Assembly: GCF_002007115.1 (NCBI RefSeq)
Contig: NZ_MVAD01000001.1
Coordinates: forward strand, 3,310,391 to 3,374,390
Direction: 5' to 3'
DNA length: 64,000 nucleotides
From: Massilia sp. KIM
GTDB taxonomy: Bacteria; Pseudomonadota; Gammaproteobacteria; Burkholderiales; Burkholderiaceae_D
Part shown: positions 38,673 through 45,523 of the stretch, in pieces
Layout of the letters: every line of letters begins with the position of its first letter
How positions within the stretch are numbered: the first letter of the stretch is position 1
The notes under the pieces: model-generated
Databases searched by the model: none
What the model was told of the DNA's origin: nothing
Seen by the model: the letters and a program-made list of their open reading frames with translations, nothing else
Made by a program: the position numbers and the translations under genes

Positions 38673-39227
38673 TCAATCACTGAGAAAATCGTTCGTCGCT
38701 CCGTGGGGTACCTTATATAGGTGAGCTTTATTCCTGACCAAGCTCGTACTTAGATCATGGTTGTCGTCCCACGATAAGTCATACCTGCTAAGGTCGTCCT
38801 CAAATGGGTCGCCATCACTGTCGAAGGAGCATCCTTCAGTGAGCACCTTTTCAAAGGCTGTCGCCGCGATCCTCAGCAGGGTTGCCAACTTTTTAGCGTA
38901 GCTCAGGCTGTATCCGGTGTAGTCCTGTATGGACCGCACACTGATCTCAGGCAGGTCACGAAGCATACGGAAGATTAGCCCTCTAGAGACGGGCCTTGTG
39001 TTCCCGCCGAGGTCGAGCCTCGATACTCCTGAGATGATGTCATCCAGGTCGCGAGCTACCTTACGGGGGAGCTGATAGTAGATCTTAGAGAATCCTCCCC
39101 AGCAGTCCTGGAGGTGATGCCGGTGCGGATTGGGGGCGATCTTGGGAGGACGGCCCCGCCGCTTCGGTTTATGCTGGGGGAGATAAGAACACTTGTGGTC
39201 AGTGGGACAGACGTGCGGCCAGCTCAT
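38673..39227 (-). CDS. Unknown protein with AT-hook-like GRPPK motif
   Basis: 184 residues from the ATG at 39227, which overlaps the end of the upstream gene by 29 bases; a longer start at 39308 is possible. Near the N-terminus it has KRRGRPPKIAPNP, an AT-hook-like DNA-binding motif, then a helical core (YQLPRKVARDLDDIISGVSRLD... LIFRMLRDLPEISVRSIQDYTGYSLSYAKKLATLLRIAATAF) that may form a helix-turn-helix, and an acidic tail. Not recognised as any named family. Last gene of a minus-strand unit starting at 40012; a DNA-binding role is inferred. Confidence 0.6.
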   Translation of the reverse strand: MSWPHVCPTDHKCSYLPQHKPKRRGRPPKIAPNPHRHHLQDCWGGFSKIYYQLPRKVARDLDDIISGVSRLDLGGNTRPVSRGLIFRMLRDLPEISVRSIQDYTGYSLSYAKKLATLLRIAATAFEKVLTEGCSFDSDGDPFEDDLSRYDLSWDDNHDLSTSLVRNKAHLYKVPHGATNDFLSD

Positions 39228-39573
39228 GGTCCACCATGTGGGCGATAAGGCGCTGGAGTTTGTAGCTAGAGGTTGGATGCTCAACCCAAATTCGGAAGGC
39301 CTTGGCAAGCTCGGTTTCGCTCTTTTTGGAGGACTTGGACTGAGGAGGAGCTGACGATGGTTTTTGAATGACGGTGTTGTTCATAGTCTTGATGGGTGCA
39401 TTTGATTGATTCGGAAGCGGAGGGAGCTGCAGAAGCTGGCGCTCAAGTTTGCGGGCCGCCCCAACTCGCCTGTTCACTTCCTCGATGAAGTACGACTTGA
39501 AGGAGCTGGCGAGCGAGGAGTAGCGGTGCCGCATAGTGACAAGGGGCTGCACGAATTCAGTAGGTGTGGTCAT
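39199..39573 (-). CDS. Unknown element protein
   Basis: 124 residues. The N-terminal half is helical and basic (RYSSLASSFKSYFIEEVNRRVGAARKLERQL), the middle is Pro/Ser/Asn-rich and probably disordered, and the C-terminal half is again helical (SETELAKAFRIWVEHPTSSYKLQRLIAHMVDHELAARL). No family recognised. It is the middle gene of three on the minus strand; it overlaps the next gene by 29 bases and follows the previous one by 64 bases. Confidence 0.55.
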   Translation of the reverse strand: MTTPTEFVQPLVTMRHRYSSLASSFKSYFIEEVNRRVGAARKLERQLLQLPPLPNQSNAPIKTMNNTVIQKPSSAPPQSKSSKKSETELAKAFRIWVEHPTSSYKLQRLIAHMVDHELAARLSH

Positions 39574-39637
39574 AGGGTTTCTACGATGGCGCTAGGAGGC
39601 ATAGAGGCCTCTCAGGGGCGTTGATGGGGATGGGTTG

Positions 39638-40012
39638 CTACTTGGTATTGTCCGAATTTGATCGTGGCTTGTAGCCCCGCAGATTCGCTAGGCTGGCCTT
39701 CGGGGGCGAGGACATCTCAAGCAATGCGGTCCGCTCTCTAGTAAGAAAAGCCTCACTGCCAGATCTTGCGGCCTCGATCATCCTCTCCAGGTACAGAGAG
39801 ACGGCTCGCCGGATGAGGACCGTTCGGGAAAAGACGTTGCGGCCAGTCTTCAGTTCATCCAAGTGCTGGACTTTGATCAAGGCTTCGCTGGTGAGCGTGT
39901 CTAAGGCCAGCTTTTGTTGATGTCTGAAAGCTCGCTTAGGCTGTCGGATGGCGTACAGGCGGTCCTTGGAGGTCGCGGGTGGGCCTCCCTGGGTCTCGGG
40001 TGTAGTGGTCAT
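39638..40012 (-). CDS. Unknown element protein, possible ribbon-helix-helix regulator
   Basis: 124 residues from ATG 40012 with AGGA 7 bases upstream. The central part TGRNVFSRTVLIRRAVSLYLERMIEAAR has the strand-helix-helix spacing of ribbon-helix-helix DNA-binding proteins, flanked by basic disordered tails. It is the first gene of the minus-strand unit and sits just below a perfect 7-bp inverted repeat (40057-40082) that could be its own operator. Family not proven. Confidence 0.55.
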   Translation of the reverse strand: MTTTPETQGGPPATSKDRLYAIRQPKRAFRHQQKLALDTLTSEALIKVQHLDELKTGRNVFSRTVLIRRAVSLYLERMIEAARSGSEAFLTRERTALLEMSSPPKASLANLRGYKPRSNSDNTK

Positions 40013-40056
40013 ATGTGATCCTGATGGAGGGAAGAATTAGAAAAAATATTGGGACA

Positions 40057-40082
40057 GATCAGCAAACACTGACGCGCTGATC
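40057..40082 (-). promoter_or_regulatory. Operator-like inverted repeat upstream of the three-gene unit
   Basis: GATCAGC (40057-40063) and GCTGATC (40076-40082) are perfect inverted repeats 12 bases apart, 45 bases before the start codon at 40012. Confidence 0.5.
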
Positions 40083-40472
40083 AAAACTTGGACAAGAAAA
40101 GAATATTCAAGTCACCCTAGAGGGCGCGGTAGATAGCCGGTAGACCAAAGAGACAACAAGGTCTGGGAGACGTGCAGCCGAATTGTGTACTTGAAGGGAT
40201 GCTTATTAGGTAACCCAAGATCCAGGTAGAAGTGATCTTAGGTGCACCTTGGGATGACAATAGGTGATCTTAGAAATGCCTCTAAGATGTTTCCTATTTA
40301 ATAAACAATGAAGAGTTACCTGATCAGAAAATCGACAGGGGCATCTGTAGAACCCCCGAAGAGAATCCTAAGTTCCCCCTACCCCCAAGATTCTGGACAA
40401 GTAGACGGGTTGAGGCACTACGACACACGCCCCCCCCAGCGGTGATCTCCTCAGATTGAAGAGAGGTCGTCG
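40083..40472. other. AT-richer noncoding region with repeated GTGATCTTAG and hairpin
   Basis: No gene is seen. GTGATCTTAG occurs at 40232-40241 and again at 40264-40273 (32 bases apart). The second copy is part of a hairpin ATCTTAG/CTAAGAT with an 8-base loop (40267-40288). CCCAAG (40214-40219) and CTTGGG (40248-40253) form a further dyad around the first copy. The spacing of roughly three helical turns suggests a protein-binding array or an origin-like control region. Confidence 0.45.
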
Positions 40473-40578
40473 GCCAGTAGCGGTCCAGACGACTCATCTC
40501 CTCTATATTGCAGGAACTTGTCGACGCTGCCAGTAGCGGTCAGGTCGGCTCGTTCTTCCTATAATGCCGGAACTTGTC
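40473..40578. repeat. Two imperfect direct repeats with a 56-bp period
   Basis: GCCAGTAGCGGTC occurs at 40473-40485 and 40529-40541, and GGAACTTGTC at 40513-40522 and 40569-40578, both 56 bases apart, so two units of about 50 bases are repeated. Each unit carries a -10-like box at the same place: TATATT (40503-40508) and TATAAT (40560-40565). Possible duplicated promoter or recombinase-binding unit. Confidence 0.65.
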
Positions 40579-40584
40579 CTCGCC

Positions 40585-40722
40585 TTATGCTTTCTCGATG
40601 ATCACATGGGCACTCAGAAACCACAGCAGTATGGCTCCGTTGTGACGCTCCACATGAGGAATGAGGTCGAGGTGTTTCGTGCGCTCGATCCAAGCTTGGA
40701 ACCTCCCTAGTTTGATAGTCAT
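40585..40722 (-). CDS. 45-residue small protein
   Basis: Start ATG at 40720-40722, stop TAA at 40585-40587. A strong AAGGAG lies 8 bases before the start. The product is basic at its N-terminus (MTIKLGRFQAWIERTKHLD) with a hydrophobic segment near the end (GAILLWFLSAHVIIEKA). The ribosome-binding site is the main support. It lies between the 56-bp repeats and the resolvase gene. Function unknown; a short regulator or membrane-associated peptide is possible. Confidence 0.5.
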   Translation of the reverse strand: MTIKLGRFQAWIERTKHLDLIPHVERHNGAILLWFLSAHVIIEKA

Positions 40723-40877
40723 AGTGGCAACTCCTTTGTTATTTTCAAGGTGAATAATTTATCACTGGAAATCACATCGGAAAAGTACTTTATAGTTCCA
40801 ATCGTGGAACTATTCCAGGTATGGACAGGCCTTGCACTGGCGGGTTGAGGATACTCGACAGGCCAGCTACTAGTCAT

Positions 40878-41516
40878 TTAAGTCTGAGACCACGATTGCA
40901 GGGCCGCCGACGCTGCTGCAGGGTCATTTCGGATTCGGTAGATAGCCTGACGGCTCAGGCCAGTAAGCTTGGCAATCTCGCTGACGCTGCTACCAGTCAT
41001 CCCTAAGATGGTGTGGAGCTGTTCCTGGGTGTAGCTGGGCTTCCTTCCTCGGTACTTACCTTCCACTTGTGCAGCATGTGCTATCCCTGCCTTCTGGGCC
41101 TCTCTGTTGGCCTCTGCCTGGGCTTGTGCTGTCGCGGCCATGAAACCTATCAAGGCGTCCCTAACGGCCATCTGCATCGGATCCTGAGTGCTGCCATCAA
41201 AGGTCATGTTGTTGATGACGGTCCTGATGATCACTCCCTTCCGGATGAACTCACGGATGTTGTCCGAGACGTCTTGGTAATTCCTGCCTAGACGGTCTAC
41301 CCAGCGGACAACAAGGGTGTCCCCTTGGCGGAGTATGTCAAACAGGCGCCTCCCTCCAGGGCGGTCCTTGAGAGGGACGCTGAGGCCTGAAACACCGTCA
41401 TCCGTGATCACTTGGTCTAGCGTGAACCCGGCCTTCTCAGCTTGGCTGCGCTGGTGCTCTACAGTTTGATCCGAGGTCGACACTCGGGCATAAAGGATAG
41501 TCTGAGGTGAGGTCAT
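40878..41516 (-). CDS. Small serine recombinase (Tn3-type resolvase/invertase)
   Basis: 212 residues. The resolvase domain has catalytic Ser13 in LYARVSTSDQ, VVRWVDRLGRN with a conserved arginine, and a helix E region (MAVRDALIGFMAATAQAQAEANREAQKAG). The C-terminal helix-turn-helix is SVSEIAKLTGLSRQAIYRI. Such enzymes resolve dimers or cointegrates, or invert segments, at short dyad sites. A region with repeated TGTCCG/CGGACA hexamers 17-107 bases upstream of its start looks like its site. It differs in size and order from the three large recombinases in the same element. Confidence 0.92.
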   Translation of the reverse strand: MTSPQTILYARVSTSDQTVEHQRSQAEKAGFTLDQVITDDGVSGLSVPLKDRPGGRRLFDILRQGDTLVVRWVDRLGRNYQDVSDNIREFIRKGVIIRTVINNMTFDGSTQDPMQMAVRDALIGFMAATAQAQAEANREAQKAGIAHAAQVEGKYRGRKPSYTQEQLHTILGMTGSSVSEIAKLTGLSRQAIYRIRNDPAAASAALQSWSQT

Positions 41517-41532
41517 CTTAGGCTTATAGACC

Positions 41533-41623
41533 TGTCCGTTGAGTTGGCGTCCGCAGAATAATCTGTCCGAAAATAAAAATCAACCCCAACGGACACACTT
41601 CCTGCCGAGCCAGACATTGTCCG
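41533..41623. promoter_or_regulatory. Candidate res site of the resolvase
   Basis: TGTCCG occurs at 41533-41538, 41564-41569 and 41618-41623, GTCCG at 41549-41553 and the inverse CGGACA at 41590-41595. The pair at 41564/41590 forms a 32-bp dyad with an AT-rich middle, the layout of a resolvase crossover subsite, next to the resolvase start. Confidence 0.6.
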
Positions 41624-41657
41624 CTGTGGTATGCCCTAACGTACATCCGGAAAGGGC

Positions 41658-41707
41658 TATCCACAGTAGCGACTGCACAGGGGGCCCCCTGGATAACTGC
41701 GACTGCA
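41658..41707. repeat. Nested palindrome with flanking direct repeats
   Basis: A perfect 14-bp palindrome CAGGGGGCCCCCTG (41678-41691) is enclosed by the dyad TATCCA (41658-41663) / TGGATA (41690-41695) and by direct copies of GCGACTGCA (41669-41677 and 41699-41707). Nothing coding is seen from here to 41941. Confidence 0.6.
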
Positions 41708-41941
41708 TCTGTTGTTTGACGGAGTGTACTCAACTATCTAAAGCAATTTCCATTACGTAAGCATGATGTTGAACTCGTGACATCGACCGTGATGCCTGCA
41801 CTCGAGCCAACAGCGACTCTAAAGTCAAGTCGATTGCAACGTCCATGCGTAGCGCGAGATTTTTGAACGTAAAAGTTCGCTGCGGCATGAACGTGTCCTG
41901 AGCAGCGCAGTCTGTTCAGGCCGATGGCAAGGCTGCCCTAT

Positions 41942-42457
41942 TCAGGCCTTGGTCGAGTTGCGCTTGAATAGACGCAGTTCGGTGCGCAGCAGTTCGTCGA
42001 CTTGCACGCATTGTTCCCGGAGCGTCTTGTGCTGGGCATTCATCGTTGCACGCAGATTGGTTCGCTCAGAGCGGGTGAGGAGATCGGAAACCTCGTTTGC
42101 CTGCCTGAGATCCTCTACCTTGCTGAGATAGGTTAGTGCATCATCAGCGATTTGCTGGAGGCGCTTATGCAACGATTCTGGGAAGTAAAATTCGGATAGA
42201 TGGGCTGTACCGAGAAAGGGGAAGACGTCAGCTTCTGTGAGAAGAGGTCCGCGCTGCACTATCGCCCCGTGGAAAGCCTGAAATGCTCTGTAGAGATCTA
42301 AGCGGGAGTGATGCAAGTTTATATCGTTTGCCCGCTCAGCACTGTCGGCAGAGCGATCAGCCGCCACGCGGGAGTCGTGCGCGATAAAGGCTGCGACGAA
42401 GGAAACTATGAACGCTAGACCTGCAAATATAGCGGAAAAAACACTAGGCTCATCCAT
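41942..42457 (-). CDS. Single-pass membrane protein of unknown function
   Basis: 171 residues. One hydrophobic helix at about residues 6-26 (VFSAIFAGLAFIVSFVAAFIAH) is followed by a long, mostly helical cytoplasmic-type region with coiled-coil character (residues about 35-60 and 100-170) and a basic end. No signal cleavage motif. The layout resembles small membrane-anchored proteins of defence or stress modules, but no family is recognised. It lies alone on the minus strand between the resolvase control region and 42646. Confidence 0.65.
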   Translation of the reverse strand: MDEPSVFSAIFAGLAFIVSFVAAFIAHDSRVAADRSADSAERANDINLHHSRLDLYRAFQAFHGAIVQRGPLLTEADVFPFLGTAHLSEFYFPESLHKRLQQIADDALTYLSKVEDLRQANEVSDLLTRSERTNLRATMNAQHKTLREQCVQVDELLRTELRLFKRNSTKA

Positions 42458-42645
42458 AGATCCGCCTCAACAAAAGAAGATCGCGCGCATCTAGGAGGAT
42501 ACGAGCGTCAAGGAAATCCCCTTCGAACGTGTATAGAAACCGAGTTCATACCCGCTGCCCGAGCCTGAGTGGTGGTGGCAACGCCAGTGGTGGTTGTAGC
42601 AAATGTCGTCACGTTGGGCGGTACATTGTCAGATAAATGAGAGGC

Positions 42646-43050
42646 CTAGCTAATGAGGCTAGCGCTACCAAGCCGGCATAACCCACATGGTGGCGGCTCC
42701 CGAGCTCGGCCGGCCTTGCGTTTCAGGCGTAGTTTCGGGTTTGAATCAATAGCTTCACGTTGCGGCGGGCGGACTTGCGCCATCAACAGTGCAAGAACCC
42801 AGGCGCTCGCTTGTGCTGGCTTAGCATCGTCTCCAATGAAAAGCAGCGCTGCCTCATCGAGGCTCAAGTGAGCATATTTGGAGGCGATGAGAGACCCATC
42901 GAGCTTCCTCCTACGAATCACAAACGGATCGTCGAGCATGGCCAGAAGTGCCTGCGCGTAACTGTAACCACCTCCATTGTCGCTATGGGCGACTTGGAAA
43001 GGTATCAGCAGCGGCGGCCTTTCGCCGAACAGATCTAATTGTGTCGCCAT
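42646..43050 (-). CDS. Unknown element protein
   Basis: 134 residues from the ATG at 43050 (MATQLDLFGERPPLL); a start 17 codons further upstream is possible. The N-terminus with QLDLFGE followed by IPFQVAHSDNGGGYSYAQALLAML is not assigned to a family. The C-terminal 30 residues are basic and cysteine-containing (KAGRAREPPPCGLCRLG). The 188-base gap after it (42458-42645) holds only a doubtful 35-codon GTG frame. Confidence 0.5.
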   Translation of the reverse strand: MATQLDLFGERPPLLIPFQVAHSDNGGGYSYAQALLAMLDDPFVIRRRKLDGSLIASKYAHLSLDEAALLFIGDDAKPAQASAWVLALLMAQVRPPQREAIDSNPKLRLKRKAGRAREPPPCGLCRLGSASLIS

Positions 43051-43158
43051 GGTTCTTGTGATTGCCCTAGTTGTGTTACCTCGTAGGCATGCGTCCTGCA
43101 CGCATTCCTTAGGTGGGAGGGTGAACCTCCAGGGTGCGGGATAGGTTAGTTTGCCTGA

Positions 43159-43401
43159 CTACTTTTTGCTGTTTTCATCGTCATTCCTTGGTGGCGACTT
43201 GGAGCATTTAACAGCTACCTGACAGATCGTCGTTATGACGAGTTTAGTCAGTAGGGCCTTAGGGTCAGAGTCGTTTTGTTCCGTTAGCGATCCGATCAAT
43301 TCGAAGTAGAGATAACCGTTGATGAAAGCATGCTCCTTGAAATATTTAACAATATTTCGGGTGCGAGCCGACAGTTCCTGCTTTTGTTGCTTTTGCTGCA
43401 T
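43159..43401 (-). CDS. Small unknown element protein
   Basis: 80 residues from the ATG at 43401, chosen because GGAGG lies 4 bases upstream; the longer frame to 43506 lacks a site. Starts QQKQQKQELSARTRNIVKYFKEH, a basic helical segment, and ends in a Lys/Asp/Asn-rich tail. No recognised domain. Confidence 0.5.
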   Translation of the reverse strand: MQQKQQKQELSARTRNIVKYFKEHAFINGYLYFELIGSLTEQNDSDPKALLTKLVITTICQVAVKCSKSPPRNDDENSKK

Positions 43402-43622
43402 GTTCCTCCAATTTTTTAAGATTGGAGGTTGCTTCCTATCTACGCACGCCGGACACAACAGGACCGGCTGATCCATTTTCACCGAAAGTAACCAGCACTG
43501 CAACAATGTCAGTTAGCAATTTTGAAGAGCTAAGAGCGCCTAAACCTCTTGCCTTTCCCTAAGGCAACGCCATACACTGCGCGGTAACGACCCGCGCGAG
43601 CGGATCAAAACCTGATCGCCCA

Positions 43623-44099
43623 ATGAAAGGTGCACACCTCATGCTCCTTCAAACAAATTCTGGCAAACGAAAACATGTTCACCTTCTGTCTGAGCTGATC
43701 AAGAAATCGAAAGTTTCGATCCTATGTTCCGGGTGGATCAAACTTCCTGGACTAGAGGATTTGCTGCCGTCGATTGACGAAGCGCTTGCCAATGGTGCCG
43801 TCATTACGGTGTATTCGAACCTGAAAGAAACCCTAGAAGGCGTGGCGCCAGCGCTGGCTTCTCGCACAGGGCTGACGCACCGCATGGTGGGCCCTCGCAG
43901 TCGCGCGCTGCATACCAAAATCTACTACTTCGAAAGCGGCGATGAATACACGGCCGTAATCGGTTCTGCGAATATCACGAAGGGGGGGTTGAGCGCCAAT
44001 GAGGAACTGTCCGTGACGCTACAGGGGACACGCGGCGATCCCCTCTTCCTCGATCTGCAAAGGTACTTGGCCACTCTCGCAGGCATGAAGTTTGCCTGA
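43623..44099 (+). CDS. PLD-family (HKD) protein, probable nuclease
   Basis: 158 residues; ATG at 43623 or 43641, neither with a strong ribosome-binding site. It holds one HKD half-site: HTKIYYFES...AVIGSANITKGG, with His, Lys and GSxN of phospholipase-D-fold enzymes. The N-terminal half (KVSILCSGWIKLPGLEDLLPSIDEALANGAVITVYSN) is the first half of the PLD fold. Single-HKD members of this length act as dimers and include nucleases such as BfiI-like and Nuc-like enzymes. There is no signal peptide, so it acts in the cytoplasm. As cargo of a mobile element, a DNA-cleaving or defence role is plausible but not shown. Confidence 0.75.
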   Translation: MKGAHLMLLQTNSGKRKHVHLLSELIKKSKVSILCSGWIKLPGLEDLLPSIDEALANGAVITVYSNLKETLEGVAPALASRTGLTHRMVGPRSRALHTKIYYFESGDEYTAVIGSANITKGGLSANEELSVTLQGTRGDPLFLDLQRYLATLAGMKFA

Positions 44100-44264
44100 A
44101 GCTGGCGCGCGCCACCGCGAGCCTGCTTACGTGCCAGTATCTCCGATTCCTAGAGGATAAGTAACAGTCTGCTTTTGGGGCGTAAGCGAACGGTTACACT
44201 AGGACGCTGTACTCAGAACGGCTGTCTTGCTGCCAGTTCAGGAAGATGTTTGATCAAAACGTAT

Positions 44265-44308
44265 GGGGTACGGGGGGTGAAGCCGGGTGACGCACCTCGT
44301 GGTACCCC
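44265..44308. other. Hairpin in the gap before the 189-residue gene
   Basis: GGGGTAC (44265-44271) pairs with GTACCCC (44302-44308); the loop holds a second small dyad GGTG-ACG-CACC. A run of T follows from 44315. It could end transcription from the left or act in the leader of the next gene. The gap 44100-44392 holds no other feature. Confidence 0.4.
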
Positions 44309-44392
44309 TTCAGATTTTTTTGGTGAAACTTTTTGACCCCCTGTAGCATGGCGGAAGACCAACTCAAGGAGGTACGCGGTGAGGGACGCATC

Positions 44393-44962
44393 ATGATCAC
44401 CACTCAAGACGTTGTTGAGAAATGGATCCCGTATCGACTGCAGGCCATCTCAACGTTCCTGAAGATCTGGAAGATCGCAAACGAGAGTCCGGACCAGCGG
44501 AAGGTCGAGATCGTGATCGACGGGAAGACCAGGATGCAGGGCAACGTGGCGTTGATCGCCAACCCGATGATCGAGGCTGGTTTGATCCACGCACGAGCAC
44601 TGCTGGGGTTCCTCGGACTGTCTGTAGACCGTCAAGGGAGGCTCGTTCAGGCTACTCCTTCAAGACAAGACGACATTGCCATCGAGAAGGTCATGATCGA
44701 GGGGATTCCACTTAGGCGAGTCACCCCAGAAGAAGCCATCCGTGCCTACTCCGGCCCCCCAGAGGAAGCCGAAGCTGCCCTTGTCGCGATCCTTGAGTTC
44801 ACAAACAAGAGTGTCGCCCACCTGACCACCGGGGCACTGTCCCGCAGTTACACCGAGGACCACCTTGAGATCGCCTGCCGTGGTATCACAGAACTCCTAC
44901 GAGGCCACCTGTATGAAAAATTGGGAATGATGATCCCTGATTCTCCACTGGCGGGGAGTTAA
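44393..44962 (+). CDS. Unknown helical protein, possibly HEPN-like
   Basis: 189 residues from the ATG at 44393, with GAGGG 7 bases upstream; an ATG 15 codons earlier lacks a site. It is mostly helical. The phrases IEAGLIHARALLGFLGL and ALVAILEFTNKSVAHLTTG, with an N-K...AHLT motif about 90 residues after an H-A-R motif, recall small HEPN-type proteins of toxin and defence gene sets. This is pattern likeness only. It is the second of three plus-strand cargo genes near the right end of the element. Confidence 0.6.
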   Translation: MITTQDVVEKWIPYRLQAISTFLKIWKIANESPDQRKVEIVIDGKTRMQGNVALIANPMIEAGLIHARALLGFLGLSVDRQGRLVQATPSRQDDIAIEKVMIEGIPLRRVTPEEAIRAYSGPPEEAEAALVAILEFTNKSVAHLTTGALSRSYTEDHLEIACRGITELLRGHLYEKLGMMIPDSPLAGS

Positions 44963-45109
44963 AAAACTAGACGCAAGTAGTCGGCAGTTTTCCCATGCTG
45001 AACAGTTCCCATCTTGAGATAGTTGAAAATCTGCCGAGCAGTCTTTCTTTTCAATAACTACCCTGCCTGCTAATCTGTCTTGGCTTTAAACAGCCACACA
45101 AGACAGCAG

Positions 45110-45523
45110 ATGCGAGAAACTAGCATGCAGGAAAATCATGCCAACCACGTAGTGCAGGATGTAAAGCGCCATGGCCCTGAGATACTTGCCATGGTTGAGG
45201 GGTATCTTCACGCACTCCGGAAGTATCAAGAGATCCGTCCAACCATCTCAACCCAGGAAGTGATCTTCCTACTTCACGTGGCGAAGCAGGAGGGGCGCAC
45301 ACTCGCTGACCTCAGTCGAGCAACCGACATCCCCTTGGCAACGGCAAGTCGGTATCTTCAACGGCTCTCACGAAGGAATGGACGCAGGTCGCCAGGGCTT
45401 ATCCACGGCTATAGGTCGCTGGAAGATAGTCGACGGCTGCAAATAGTGCTTACTCCGAATGGACAGCAGTTCTTCCAGCGGTTGGGTCTTCCGTCCTCCC
45501 CTTCTAAGGGATCCAGCGCGTAG
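45110..45523 (+). CDS. MarR-like winged-helix protein
   Basis: 137 residues from the ATG at 45110; ATG 45125 is an alternative. The core is a winged helix: TISTQEVIFLLHVAKQEGRTLADLSRATDIPLATASRYLQRLSRR, then a wing with GLIHGYRSLEDSRRLQIVLTPNGQQFF, as in MarR regulators where the D-R-R-x-L-T signature forms the wing. It probably regulates element genes. Its last 20 bases overlap the convergent recombinase gene. Confidence 0.75.
   Translation: MRETSMQENHANHVVQDVKRHGPEILAMVEGYLHALRKYQEIRPTISTQEVIFLLHVAKQEGRTLADLSRATDIPLATASRYLQRLSRRNGRRSPGLIHGYRSLEDSRRLQIVLTPNGQQFFQRLGLPSSPSKGSSA

Noticed and set aside
42529..42636. 35-codon GTG frame with Gly-rich and Cys-x-x-Cys segment
   Set aside because: No ribosome-binding site and no recognisable protein; kept out of the gene list.
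44213..44407. 64-codon minus-strand frame across the hairpin before 44393
   Set aside because: No start signal, overlaps a better supported gene and a hairpin.
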